Source: JAEDHM01 sp964368645
Lineage (GTDB): Bacteria; Bacillota; Clostridia; Christensenellales; CAG-1252
DNA length: 64,000 nt
Assembly: GCA_964368645.1 (NCBI GenBank)
Contig: CAYJBY010000015.1
Span: 6,747-70,746, forward strand
Reading direction: 5' to 3'
The position numbers and the translations under genes are program-made. The notes beneath the pieces were generated by a model that was given only the letters and a program-made list of their open reading frames with translations, did not search any database and was not told the origin of the DNA. Below, one piece after another: positions 7,940 to 16,898 of the stretch; position 1 is the first letter of the stretch; each line of letters starts with the position of its first letter.

Positions 7940-8617
7940 ATGAGATTATTGCTTGCAGAAGACGAGAAAAGTTTATCCGACGCGCTGACCAAGATTTTCT
8001 CTAAGGAAAAATACGAGGTGGACGCGGTTTACGACGGCGAAATGGCGTTAAGCTACGGCGTTTCGGGAATTTACGACGTGATAATTCTGGATATTTTAAT
8101 GCCGAAACTCAAGGGTACCGAGGTGCTTAGGGAGCTTCGCCGCAGAGAGATAGCTACGCCCGTACTTCTGCTTACCGCGCTTTCCTCCGCAGGGGATAAG
8201 GTCACGGGATTAGACTTAGGCGCGGACGATTATCTGACCAAGCCCTTCTCCATACCCGAGCTAATGGCGAGGGTTAGGGCGTTGACCAGACGGCGCGTTC
8301 AGTTAATCAGCGATAACAAACTGGTATTCAAGGACGTAACCTTGGACTTATCAGGCTACAAGCTTTCCACCTCAAGCGGCGAAATCAAGCTCTCGGTCAA
8401 GGAATTTGAGATAATGCGGTTCCTTCTGGAACGCCCCAATTTCGTGGCGAAAAAGGAGGAGCTTATTCTCAAGGTTTGGGGCTACGACAGCGAGTTCGAG
8501 TCCAACAACCTAGAAGTATATATGTCCTTTTTGAGGAAAAAATTAAAACAGCTGAACGCCGCCTTCGGTATCAATTCCGTCAGGGGCGTGGGGTATGAGT
8601 TAAGTGCCAATGAATAG
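7940..8617 (+). CDS. OmpR/PhoB-family response regulator
   Basis: 225 residues. The receiver domain (1-120) has the acidic pocket AEDE at 6-9, the phospho-acceptor Asp51 in IILDILMPK, the conserved Thr in LLLTALSS and Lys in DYLTKPFSIPEL. The C-terminal winged helix (about 130-222) contains LSVKEFEIMRFLLERPN and ends in VRGVGYELS, standard for the OmpR/PhoB class. The partner kinase gene overlaps its end by 14 bp. It should bind DNA as a dimer at direct repeats when phosphorylated. A candidate site, two TTTTAA boxes 11 bp apart, lies just after the kinase gene (9863-9879). The stimulus is not known. Confidence 0.95.
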   Translation: MRLLLAEDEKSLSDALTKIFSKEKYEVDAVYDGEMALSYGVSGIYDVIILDILMPKLKGTEVLRELRRREIATPVLLLTALSSAGDKVTGLDLGADDYLTKPFSIPELMARVRALTRRRVQLISDNKLVFKDVTLDLSGYKLSTSSGEIKLSVKEFEIMRFLLERPNFVAKKEELILKVWGYDSEFESNNLEVYMSFLRKKLKQLNAAFGINSVRGVGYELSANE

Positions 8618-9815
8618 AGATTCGGACGTTTTCCGCAAGATACGAATAAGATTTACCCTAGCGTTCACCCTTTTGGGCGGACTTTTTGTTTTGGTAATTT
8701 TTTCCTTGGTATGCGGAATCACCCTTCTAAACACCGCCGAGCGTATCAACAGCGAGTTGGAAAAAACCGTTGCGGAGTACAGCCGCATGCAAACGGACGC
8801 CGCTTTTGATCGCAACGACAATTCGCGGTGCGCGGTTATAATCTATTACGAGGGCACCGTCTTTACCCACCGCTTGGACAACTACTCCGACGAGGTTAAG
8901 GAAGAGATAATCGCGGCGGTAATCGCCAACAAAACCGCATTTTCGGCAGGCGAGTACCGTTTTAAGGCAAGGGGCGGAACGTACCGCAACGGCAACGGTA
9001 TGGTTTACGCGATTTACGACTGCACCGCCGACCTTCAAATTTACGATATACAGGTATTCATCTCCGTATTAAGCGTAATCGGTTCTTTGTTCGCCATTAT
9101 GATAATCGGGTGGGTGATTTCCAGCTACAACATTCGTCCTCTCAACGAGGCGTTCGGCAAGCAAAAGGAGCTCATTGCCAACGCTTCCCACGAGCTGAAA
9201 ACCCCTCTTGCGATAATAGCCGCCAACGTAGGCGCAATGCGCGCTTCCCCCGAAACCACTATCGAAGAAAACTCAAAATGGTTGGACAACGTAGAAGCCC
9301 AAATCGCCCGTATGGACGCGCTGATTAAGGATATGCTTGAGCTTTCGCGGTTGGAGTACGACAGAGAATCCCCTATGGAAATCATAGACCTATCGGGAAC
9401 GGTCAACTGCGCGGTACTGTCTATGGAAGCCACCTGCTTTGAAAAGAACGTCACCCTAACCAACAAGATTTATAACGGTATCAGCCTGCGCTGCTGTAAG
9501 GCGGAAATCGAAAGATTGGTGGTTATTCTTTTGGACAACGCTCTGAAATACACCCCGTCGGGTGGAGAGGTGACAGTCAAGCTGTATATGGCGAAAACCC
9601 CCGTGCTAAGTGTGCGCAACACAGGAAGCGGCATCAGTCCCGACAGGCTTGACAAGGTTTTCGACCGCTTTTACAAGGAAGACGACTCCCGAAAGGGCGA
9701 CGGCAGTTTCGGCTTGGGCTTGGCAATAGCCAAAACCACCGTAGAAAAGCAGGGCGGTAGGATAAGCTGTAATTCGGACGGCTCCACCTTCACCGAGTTT
9801 ACGGTTATCTTTTAA
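8604..9815 (+). CDS. Sensor histidine kinase
   Basis: 403 residues if translation begins at the GTG at 8604, which has GGGG about 11 bp upstream; the ATG at 8610 is the alternative. Two membrane segments (about 12-36 and 150-175) enclose a short extracytoplasmic domain of about 110 residues. No HAMP domain is evident. The HisKA box is ELIANASHELKTPLAII (phospho-His in SHELKTP). The ATPase domain carries the N box LLDNALKYT, G1 box VRNTGSGISPD and G2 box GLGLAIAKTT. It is co-transcribed with the response regulator upstream and should phosphorylate it. The small sensor domain is unlike any I can name. Confidence 0.95.
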   Translation: MPMNRDSDVFRKIRIRFTLAFTLLGGLFVLVIFSLVCGITLLNTAERINSELEKTVAEYSRMQTDAAFDRNDNSRCAVIIYYEGTVFTHRLDNYSDEVKEEIIAAVIANKTAFSAGEYRFKARGGTYRNGNGMVYAIYDCTADLQIYDIQVFISVLSVIGSLFAIMIIGWVISSYNIRPLNEAFGKQKELIANASHELKTPLAIIAANVGAMRASPETTIEENSKWLDNVEAQIARMDALIKDMLELSRLEYDRESPMEIIDLSGTVNCAVLSMEATCFEKNVTLTNKIYNGISLRCCKAEIERLVVILLDNALKYTPSGGEVTVKLYMAKTPVLSVRNTGSGISPDRLDKVFDRFYKEDDSRKGDGSFGLGLAIAKTTVEKQGGRISCNSDGSTFTEFTVIF

Positions 9816-9862
9816 GGGCAATAGCGCGGTCGGTCACAAAAAAGACATAATTCAAGTTTTTC

Positions 9863-9896
9863 TTTTAATATCTTTTTAAGGAATATACAATACAAT
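9863..9896 (+). promoter_or_regulatory. Promoter-like site with two TTTTAA boxes
   Basis: Two TTTTAA boxes at 9863-9868 and 9874-9879 lie 11 bp apart, the spacing used by OmpR/PhoB-type regulators. TATACA (9884) and TACAAT (9886 or 9891) follow as possible -10 boxes. The site directly follows the first two-component pair, so it may be a target of that regulator. Confidence 0.35.
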
Positions 9897-10112
9897 GGGA
9901 GTATGGAAAAGGGCAATTTTCCACAGGTCGCACTTCCTCCTCCTCAGCGTACATATACGCTTGGAACACGGCCTTCGGCAAGGGGAGCCCTCCTCAAATG
10001 TAAATGATTAATTATACCTTCCCAATGGTTCTAATTAACTCCCCTACCGAAAACGAACCACAACGCAGGGCGCAAGCTTTGCGATTGAGATAAGCGGCTA
10101 ACCTACGCCGCG
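9897..10112 (+). ncRNA. Possible structured RNA between kinase and folD
   Basis: No convincing gene occupies this stretch. On the plus strand several hairpins can be drawn: TGGAAAA with TTTTCCA near 9904, AGCGTA with TACGCT near 9952, a UUCG-capped GCC/GGC, and GCGGC with GCCGC near 10093. GGGAGT at 9897 could pair with ACTCCC near 10040, closing a rod of about 150 nt. It follows a promoter-like site and ends at a strong terminator. Two short open frames (34 and 38 codons) run through it without a usable ribosome site, so coding is less likely. Identity unknown; a 6S-like RNA is one possibility, untested. Confidence 0.3.
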
Positions 10113-10155
10113 AAAAAAGCTGTTACGGAACTGCAAATTCCATAACAGCTTTTTT
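10113..10155. terminator. Bidirectional intrinsic terminator
   Basis: A long stem (AAAAAAGCTGTTACGGAA with its near-complement, one mismatch) around a 7-nt loop. Runs of six A and six T at the two ends mean it can act on both strands: it ends the pur-folD transcript from the right and anything coming from the left. Confidence 0.85.
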
Positions 10156-10183
10156 GTTGCATTAAAGTTTTTCCGCGCCGTGA

Positions 10184-11029
10184 TTATTCCTGCTGTGCGA
10201 GAAAAGCCTCCACCGTGTTTTGCAAAAGCATAGTAACGGTCATAGGTCCTACGCCGCCGGGTACGGGGGTTATATAGGAGCATTTGTCCTTCAAGCCCTC
10301 GTAATCACAGTCGCCGCAAAGCTTTCCGTCCACGGAGTTAATGCCTACGTCCACTACCACCGCGCCGTCCTTAACCATATCCGCGGTCAAGAATTTCGGC
10401 TTGCCGATAGCTACGCACACTATGTCGGCGTGAGAGGTGTAGAAGGAAAGATTCTCCGTGCGGCTGTGGCAGATAGTCACCGTGGCGTTACGGTCAAGCA
10501 GTAACTGCGCTAGGGGCTTGCCGACAAGGTTACTGCGCCCGATTACCACCGCGTGCTTACCCTTAAGGGGAATATCGTAATACTCCAACAGTTTAATAAC
10601 GCCGTAAGGGGTGCAGGAGATTATAGCCTTTTCGCCTATCCACAGCTTGCCCTTTTGAACGTAATGACAGCCGTCCGCGTCCTTTGAGGGAGCAATCAAA
10701 TCCAATAAAGCCGCCTCGTTAAGGTGCTTGGGCAGGGGAAGCTGCAAAATCATTCCGTGGATTTCGGGATCGGCGTTAAGCTCCTTAATCGTATCCGCGA
10801 CCTGCTCGAAGGTGGCGGTATCGGGAAGCTTACACAGTCTGGAAACCATACCTGCGTCGCGGCAGGCGTTAATCTTGTTGCGGACGTAAACCTGACTTGC
10901 AGGGTTTTCGCCTACCAAAATCACAGCCAAGCCCACGGTTTTACCGTACTTTTCCTTAATTTCGGCAACCTCGGCGGCTATTGCCGCACGGGTTTCCTTT
11001 GCTACCGCTTTTCCGTCGATTATCGCCAT
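10184..11029 (-). CDS. folD: Methylene-THF dehydrogenase / methenyl-THF cyclohydrolase
   Basis: 281 residues, the usual FolD length. Family signatures are present: VGENPASQVYVRNKINAC with the catalytic Lys, GMILQLPLPKHL, the DADGCHYVQKG segment (family: DVDGF), and the Rossmann motif VVIGRSNLVGKPLA. The C-terminus TPVPGGVGPMTVTMLLQNT is also typical. The enzyme interconverts 5,10-methylene-THF and 10-formyl-THF in the cytoplasm. It is the last gene of the pur cluster on the minus strand, 380 bp after purL, and supplies the formyl donor for PurN and the AICAR transformylase. Together with the ZTP riboswitch at the head of the operon it closes a one-carbon loop. Ends at a strong terminator. Confidence 0.97.
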   Translation of the reverse strand: MAIIDGKAVAKETRAAIAAEVAEIKEKYGKTVGLAVILVGENPASQVYVRNKINACRDAGMVSRLCKLPDTATFEQVADTIKELNADPEIHGMILQLPLPKHLNEAALLDLIAPSKDADGCHYVQKGKLWIGEKAIISCTPYGVIKLLEYYDIPLKGKHAVVIGRSNLVGKPLAQLLLDRNATVTICHSRTENLSFYTSHADIVCVAIGKPKFLTADMVKDGAVVVDVGINSVDGKLCGDCDYEGLKDKCSYITPVPGGVGPMTVTMLLQNTVEAFLAQQE

Positions 11030-11156
11030 AAAAATCTCCTTATGTCAATGGGTTGCCGCCGCTGGGCTGTCCTGCCGTTTCACGGCTTCCCGTATCTTAA
11101 TTACCGCTTGCGCGTCTATCGTCCGTTTTTATTATTTCGTTCTGCCTTTTTAATTA

Positions 11157-11350
11157 CCTTGTCCGTCCGTTTTGCTTATTTAGCACAGCCGTTTCGTTGT
11201 TTTGTCCTGCCGTTTCGGTTGCTTCGTCCTGCCGTTTCGGTTGCTTCGTCCTGCCGTTTCGGTTGCTTCGTCCTGCCGTTTCGCTTATTTAGCACACCTT
11301 TTTTAATTATTTTGCGCCGCCGTTTCGGTTACTTCGTCCTACCGTTTCTT
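11157..11350. repeat. 22-bp tandem repeat in the purL-folD spacer
   Basis: The unit TCCTGCCGTTTCGGTTGCTT plus CG occurs at 11205, 11227, 11249 and 11271, an exact 22-bp period; the first three copies are near perfect. Degenerate copies flank it (about 11165-11200 and 11315-11346), all built on a GCCGTTTCG core. No spacers, so not CRISPR. The rest of 11030-11408 holds no gene. Confidence 0.9.
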
Positions 11351-11408
11351 TGCTTGGGCGGTAAACCCTTTTATATAATTTTACTCACCCAACAGGGCGT
11401 TTTGCAAG

Positions 11409-14400
11409 TTATTTATAGTATTTTGCCGCCGACTCAAACAAGCCTATATCGTAATCGCCGACCACGTTGCGGTAAAGGTTGCGCCCCACTCTTTCGGAAT
11501 GTCCCATTTTACCGAAAACCCTGCCGTCACGGGAGGTGATACCCTCCACCGCAAAAGCCGAGCCGTTGGGATTAAACTCCGTTTCGTAGGTGGGATTTCC
11601 CTGCAAATCCACGTACTGGGTGGCGATTTGTCCGTTTTCAGCCAGTTTTTTAAGCCACTCGCCGTCAGCCACAAACCGCCCCTCGCCGTGGGATATAGGC
11701 ACGCTGTAGATTTCGCCGACTTTAGCAAGGGAAAGCCAAGGCGAAAGCACACTAGCCACACGGGTGCGGACTATGCCCGACTGGTGGCGGCTTATGACGT
11801 TAAAGGTAAGGGTGGGATCGTCCGCCTTTGGCTCGGTAATCTCGCCGTAGGGAACCAAGCCCAGTTTGATTAATGCCTGAAAACCGTTACACACGCCGCA
11901 AATCAAGCCGTCGCGCTTCTTCAAAAGATTCATAGTCTGTTCCGCAACTCTGCCGTTACGGAAAAATGAGGTTATAAACTTGCCGCTGCCGTCAGGCTCG
12001 TCGCCGCCCGAAAAACCGCCGGGGATAAAGACCGCCTGCGCTTTCGCCAGTTTTTTCGCAAAAGCCTCCGCCGATTCCGCCACCGCCGCCGCAGAAAGGT
12101 TGTTGATTACGAAGATTTCGGGGTTAAGACCGGCTTTCCGCGCCGCTCTTGCGGTATCGTACTCGCAGTTGGTACCGGGGAAAACGGGGATAAGCACCTT
12201 GGGCACCGCAAAGGTGGCGGCAGGCTTCGCTATATTCCTTGCCGTGTAGGAAAGGGTGGGAATTTCCGAGTGGGAAACTGCGGTTTTCACAGGGAAAACA
12301 GGCTCCAAAACTCCCTCGTACAGCTTTTTCAGCCGCTCCAAATCAAGATTGTACGCGCGGTGGGCGATTGCCTCCTCCGCGGTTGTTTTGCCCAATAACA
12401 CGCAATAGGCGTTGGTCAGTGCCGCGCCGCCCGACTCGGTAAGGGAACAGCAGTCCGTTTTCACGTTTTCAAAAAGCTTCGCACGGTCAAATCTCTCATC
12501 GCCGTCAAGCTCCAACACAAAGGAACCGTAGCGGTAGCCGAATATCGTCTCCATATCGACGGTTTTTTCAAAGGAAAAACCTATGCCGTTGCCGATTGCC
12601 ATTTTGAAAACCGCCTCCGCCGCACCGCCGTAGCCTATGGTACGGGCGGATAACGCCTTGCCCGACGCAAGCAGAGAGGAAACCGCGCAGAAAATCTTTT
12701 TCAAGGAAGCGGAATCGGGCAAGCCGTCAGCGTAGGCAGGGGATAGCATTACCACGTTGTGCCCATGACTTTTGAACTCGCCTGAACGCACGGCTTGGGC
12801 TTTGCCTGTAGTCACCGCGAAGGACACAAGAGTAGGGGGAACGTCGATATTCTCGAAAGTTCCGCTCATAGAATCCTTGCCGCCGATTGCCGCCGCGCCT
12901 AGGTCAAGCTGAGCGGATAACGCGCCCAAAAGAGCGGATAAGGGCTTGCCCCAACGGGTAGGCTCCTTCATCGGCTTTTCAAAATACTCCTGAAAAGTAA
13001 GATATACGTCCTTAAAGCTCGCGCCTGCCGCAATCAGTCTTGAAATCGACTCCACCACCGCGCAATACGCGCCGTGATAGGGGCTTTTTTCGGAAATATA
13101 GGGGTTGAACCCGTAAGCCATAAAGGATACGTCGTCGGTATCCCCCTTTTCCACAGAAATTTTGTTCACCATAACCGCTTCAGGCGTAAGCTGATATTTA
13201 CCACCGAAAGGCATAAGCACCGTACCTGCGCCGATAGTGCTGTCAAAACGCTGTGCCAAGCCGCGCTTGGAGCATACGTTCAGGTCGCAAACCGTCTTTT
13301 CAAATTCCTCGCCGAAGTCCTTTCCCACCTCTTTTTCAAAAGCAAGGGGAGCCTCTGCCTTAACGCTAATATGCTTTTCCGCGCCGTTGGAGTTAAGAAA
13401 ATCTCTCGATATATCCACGATTTTTACGCCGTTCCACCGCATAACCAGTCGGGGAGAGGCAGTCACCTCGGCGACCTCCACAGCCTCCAGATTTTCACCA
13501 CGCGCCAGCTCGATAAACCTCGCCGCGTCCTTAGGTTCCACAACCACCGCCATACGCTCCTGCGACTCGCTGATGGCAAGCTCGGTGCCGTCCAAGCCCT
13601 CGTATTTTTTCGGAACCGCGTTAAGGTTGATTTCCACGCCGTCGGCAAGCTCGCCGATAGCCACCGAAACGCCGCCTGCGCCGAAGTCGTTGCACCGCTT
13701 GATGCATAGAGCCGCTTCCTTATTGCGGAAAAGTCTTTGCAACTTACGTTCCTCGGGAGCGTTGCCCTTCTGAACCTCCGCGCCGCAGGTATCTATGGAT
13801 TTCACGCTGTGGGATTTGCTGGAACCGGTTGCACCGCCGCAGCCGTCACGCCCCGTTCTGCCGCCTAAGAGGATAATCTTATCGCCGGGTACGGGAGTTT
13901 CGCGCCGTACGTTACAGGCAGGCACCGCGCCTATCACCGCTCCAATTTCCATACGCTTGGCTACGTAGCCTTCGTGATAAATCTCGTCCACCAACCCCGT
14001 TGCCAAGCCGATTTGATTGCCGTAGGAGCTGTAACCTGCCGCCGCTGTAGTCACGATTTTACGCTGTGACAGCTTGCCCTTGACGGTTTCGCTGACGGGG
14101 GTTAAAGGATTGCCTGCGCCCGTTACGCGCATAGCGGCGTAAACGTAGGCTCTTCCCGATAAGGGATCGCGAATCGCGCCGCCGATACAGGTTGCCGCAC
14201 CGCCGAAAGGCTCTATTTCCGTAGGGTGGTTATGGGTTTCGTTCTTGAAAAGCAGAAGATAATCCTCAGGCTGTCCGTCAATCTCGATTTTGATTTTGAC
14301 GGTACAGGCGTTAATCTCCTCGGACTCGTCCAGCTTGTCAAGCATACCCTGTTTTTTAAGGAGTTTCGCGCCGATTGTGGCAATATCCATAAGGTTAATC

Positions 14401-15182
14401 GGCTTTGTGCGGTGAAGCTCCGACCGCGCCGCAACGTACCTGTTGTAAGCGCGTTCAAGAATCGGGCTTTCAAAACTCACCTTATCCAGCGTGGTTAAAA
14501 ATGTGGTGTGACGGCAATGGTCCGACCAGTAGGTGTCCAGCATACGGATTTCCGTAATCGTAGGATCGCAACCCTCCTTGCGGAAATAGTCGCGGCAAAC
14601 CTCCGCATCGTCCTCGTCCATTGCAAGGCGCATATCCTTGACGAAATTCGCCAGTTCACTGCGGCTGTAGGTGCAAAAACCGTGAATGGTACCCACCGTA
14701 TCAGGCACCTTATAGTCGGTTGCCAGCGTCGGGGCGAGAGCTAAATCCGCCTCGCGGCACTCCACGGGATTGATAACGTATTTTTTGATAAGAGCAATAT
14801 CGTCAGGAGTCAGCGCACCCTCCAAAACGTAGATTTTCGCGGTACGCACCGTAGGTCTTTCCACGGCGGAAGCCAACTGAATACACTGCGCCGCGCTGTC
14901 CGCTCTCTGGTCGAATTGACCGGGCAGATACTCCACGCCAAAAACGCAGTCCGCGCCCTCAACGTCAAGTTCGGTGGCGGCAGTATCCGTCTGCGGTTCC
15001 GAAAAAATCTTGCTCACGGCGTAATCGAACACCGCCTTATCCAAATTTTCCAAATCGTAGCGGTTGATTATTCTAAGGGAAAGCAGGGTTTTAACGCCCA
15101 GCAAATTACGCAAGTCAGACAGCAACGCCGCCGCTTCCGCTCTAAAACCTTCCTTTTTTTCAACGTAAATGCGATAAACCAT
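11409..15182 (-). CDS. purL: Phosphoribosylformylglycinamidine synthase, large single-chain form
   Basis: 1257 residues: the long fused PurL found in proteobacteria and many Clostridia, not the PurLQS complex. Order: N-terminal PurS-like part (1-100), first AIRS-type half with DTYWSDHCRHTTF near 215 and NETHNHPTEIEPFGGAATC near 300, second AIRS-type half, and a C-terminal glutaminase (about 1000-1257). The glutaminase has VFPGTNCEYDTA, nucleophile Cys in CGVCNGFQALIKLG, and His/Glu in SHGEGRF. It converts FGAR, glutamine and ATP to FGAM in the fourth step of purine synthesis. It lies between purD and folD in the pur operon. Confidence 0.97.
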   Translation of the reverse strand: MVYRIYVEKKEGFRAEAAALLSDLRNLLGVKTLLSLRIINRYDLENLDKAVFDYAVSKIFSEPQTDTAATELDVEGADCVFGVEYLPGQFDQRADSAAQCIQLASAVERPTVRTAKIYVLEGALTPDDIALIKKYVINPVECREADLALAPTLATDYKVPDTVGTIHGFCTYSRSELANFVKDMRLAMDEDDAEVCRDYFRKEGCDPTITEIRMLDTYWSDHCRHTTFLTTLDKVSFESPILERAYNRYVAARSELHRTKPINLMDIATIGAKLLKKQGMLDKLDESEEINACTVKIKIEIDGQPEDYLLLFKNETHNHPTEIEPFGGAATCIGGAIRDPLSGRAYVYAAMRVTGAGNPLTPVSETVKGKLSQRKIVTTAAAGYSSYGNQIGLATGLVDEIYHEGYVAKRMEIGAVIGAVPACNVRRETPVPGDKIILLGGRTGRDGCGGATGSSKSHSVKSIDTCGAEVQKGNAPEERKLQRLFRNKEAALCIKRCNDFGAGGVSVAIGELADGVEINLNAVPKKYEGLDGTELAISESQERMAVVVEPKDAARFIELARGENLEAVEVAEVTASPRLVMRWNGVKIVDISRDFLNSNGAEKHISVKAEAPLAFEKEVGKDFGEEFEKTVCDLNVCSKRGLAQRFDSTIGAGTVLMPFGGKYQLTPEAVMVNKISVEKGDTDDVSFMAYGFNPYISEKSPYHGAYCAVVESISRLIAAGASFKDVYLTFQEYFEKPMKEPTRWGKPLSALLGALSAQLDLGAAAIGGKDSMSGTFENIDVPPTLVSFAVTTGKAQAVRSGEFKSHGHNVVMLSPAYADGLPDSASLKKIFCAVSSLLASGKALSARTIGYGGAAEAVFKMAIGNGIGFSFEKTVDMETIFGYRYGSFVLELDGDERFDRAKLFENVKTDCCSLTESGGAALTNAYCVLLGKTTAEEAIAHRAYNLDLERLKKLYEGVLEPVFPVKTAVSHSEIPTLSYTARNIAKPAATFAVPKVLIPVFPGTNCEYDTARAARKAGLNPEIFVINNLSAAAVAESAEAFAKKLAKAQAVFIPGGFSGGDEPDGSGKFITSFFRNGRVAEQTMNLLKKRDGLICGVCNGFQALIKLGLVPYGEITEPKADDPTLTFNVISRHQSGIVRTRVASVLSPWLSLAKVGEIYSVPISHGEGRFVADGEWLKKLAENGQIATQYVDLQGNPTYETEFNPNGSAFAVEGITSRDGRVFGKMGHSERVGRNLYRNVVGDYDIGLFESAAKYYK

Positions 15183-15293
15183 AACGTCCTCCTGTACCTC
15201 TTTTTCTGTCTAATCCAAAGCATAGCCGATAAAGCACTGCGCTTATTTCTCGCCGTTGTTTCGTTGTTCCGTTGTTTTCTTGACGGCTAATAA

Positions 15294-16559
15294 CTATTTC
15301 GCCGCCGCAAGAGCCTTTTTCCCGATATCCTTGCGGAAGTAACCGTTTTCAAACTCTATTTTCGCCGCGTTCTCATACGCCCGTTCAATCGCCGAGGGCA
15401 GGGTGTCGGCAAGGGCGGTCACACCGAGAACCCGTCCGCCTGCGCTTACCAAGCCCTTATCCGTCAGCCTTGCGCCTGCAACGTACAGCTCCGCGTCAAA
15501 TCCCTGCTTAACCCTAATCGGATAACCGTTTTCATAGCTTACTGGGTAGCCCTTAGAGGCGACCACCACACAGCAGGAAGCGGCTTTTTTGAACCTGACA
15601 GCCGCAGGGTTAAGAGTGCCGTCAGCCACTTGAAGCATTATTTCCATAAGGTCGGTTTCCAGTAAGGGGAGAACGGCTTGCGTTTCGGGATCGCCGAAAC
15701 GGCAGTTGTATTCTATAACGTAAGGTCCCTTGTCGGTAAGCATCAAGCCGAAGTACAAACACCCTTTAAAGGGGCGCCCCTCGGCGTTCATCGCCCTAAC
15801 CGTGGGCATAAAAATCTCCTTATAGCACCGTTCTGCGATTTCCGAGGTGTAATACGGATTGGGAGCAACCGCGCCCATACCGCCCGTATTCAGTCCAAGG
15901 TCGCCGTCAAGCGCACGCTTGTGATCCATAGAGGATACCATAGGAACCAGCGTTTTGCCGTCGGTAAAGGACAGTACGCTGACCTCGACTCCCTGCAAAA
16001 ATTCCTCGATTACCACACGCGCACCGCTTTTGCCGAAAAGCTTGCCGCTTAGCATATCCTCAACGGCGTCCTTGGCTTCCTGCAAGGAAGAGGCGATAAT
16101 CACGCCCTTACCGAGAGCCAAGCCGTCCGCTTTTATCACCACGGGGAGAGCGTGGGTTTCCAGATAGGCAAAAGCCTTATCCTTATCCTCGAATACGGCG
16201 TACTCCGCGGTTGGAATCCCGTACTTTCTCATTAGGTTTTTGGCAAAAGCCTTACTGCTTTCGATAACGGCGGCTTTTTTATCGGGCCCGAAGCAGGGAA
16301 TCCCTAGCTTGTTTAACTCGTCCACCGCTCCGAGAGCGAGAGGATCATCGGGGGCAACCACCGCGAAATCTATCGGATTTTGCTTGACAAAATTAATTAT
16401 ACCCTCAATATCCTTAGCCTTAATGTCCACACATTCCGCGTCGGAAGCTATACCGCCGTTGCCGGGCAAGGCAAAAATCTTTTCAACAAGGGGGCTTTGC
16501 TTTAGCTTTTTGATAATGGCGTGTTCCCTTCCTCCGCCGCCTATAACCATAATTTTCAT
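15294..16559 (-). CDS. purD: Phosphoribosylamine--glycine ligase
   Basis: 421 residues, standard GARS length. The start MKIMVIGGGGREHAIIKKL is the family N-terminus. An ATP-grasp fold follows, with KADGLALGKGVIIA near 145 and VVIEEFLQGVEVSVLSF near 205. Late motifs NTGGMGAVAPNPYY and EYNCRFGDPETQAVLPLL are also diagnostic. It joins glycine to phosphoribosylamine, the second purine step. A GGACGC sequence lies just before the ATG, and 339 bp of repeat-rich spacer separate it from purH. Confidence 0.97.
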   Translation of the reverse strand: MKIMVIGGGGREHAIIKKLKQSPLVEKIFALPGNGGIASDAECVDIKAKDIEGIINFVKQNPIDFAVVAPDDPLALGAVDELNKLGIPCFGPDKKAAVIESSKAFAKNLMRKYGIPTAEYAVFEDKDKAFAYLETHALPVVIKADGLALGKGVIIASSLQEAKDAVEDMLSGKLFGKSGARVVIEEFLQGVEVSVLSFTDGKTLVPMVSSMDHKRALDGDLGLNTGGMGAVAPNPYYTSEIAERCYKEIFMPTVRAMNAEGRPFKGCLYFGLMLTDKGPYVIEYNCRFGDPETQAVLPLLETDLMEIMLQVADGTLNPAAVRFKKAASCCVVVASKGYPVSYENGYPIRVKQGFDAELYVAGARLTDKGLVSAGGRVLGVTALADTLPSAIERAYENAAKIEFENGYFRKDIGKKALAAAK

Positions 16560-16898
16560 AGCGTCCTCCGATATTTTTTCGTTTTGAGGTTACTTGTCGG
16601 CAACCTTATTGCCGTGTTAGCTGTTTTGCGTTTCGTGCTTAATAGCCGCGTTGCAATTCTAATCCGCGTTCCTTGTTCGGTAGTCTTAACCGCTTTGCGC
16701 TTAATAGCCGCGTTCCTTGTTCGGTAGTCTAACCGTTGTGTGCTTTGTATCTTATATCCGCGTTCCTTACTTTTAGTGGTGGAACAAGCGCATATCGTAG
16801 TCAAGTCGTGCGCGTTATCTGTTATAACCGCGATTTGTTCCGCAAATTCCGATGTTTTTCTATTTTTAGCAATGCGTTTTTCTCGTTGTTTCTTACTT
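16560..16898. repeat. Repeat-rich spacer with a copy of the purH 3' end
   Basis: Two things repeat here. A 29-bp segment containing the last codons and stop of purH (16892-16920) recurs at 16766-16794 with one mismatch, 126 bp further along in the direction of transcription. A second unit, GCGTTCCTTGTTCGGTAGTC, occurs at about 16668 and 16710. No gene. Confidence 0.85.

Noticed and set aside
9895..10011. Short open frames of 34 and 38 codons after the first kinase
   Set aside because: No ribosome site at a usable distance; the region is better explained as structured RNA.
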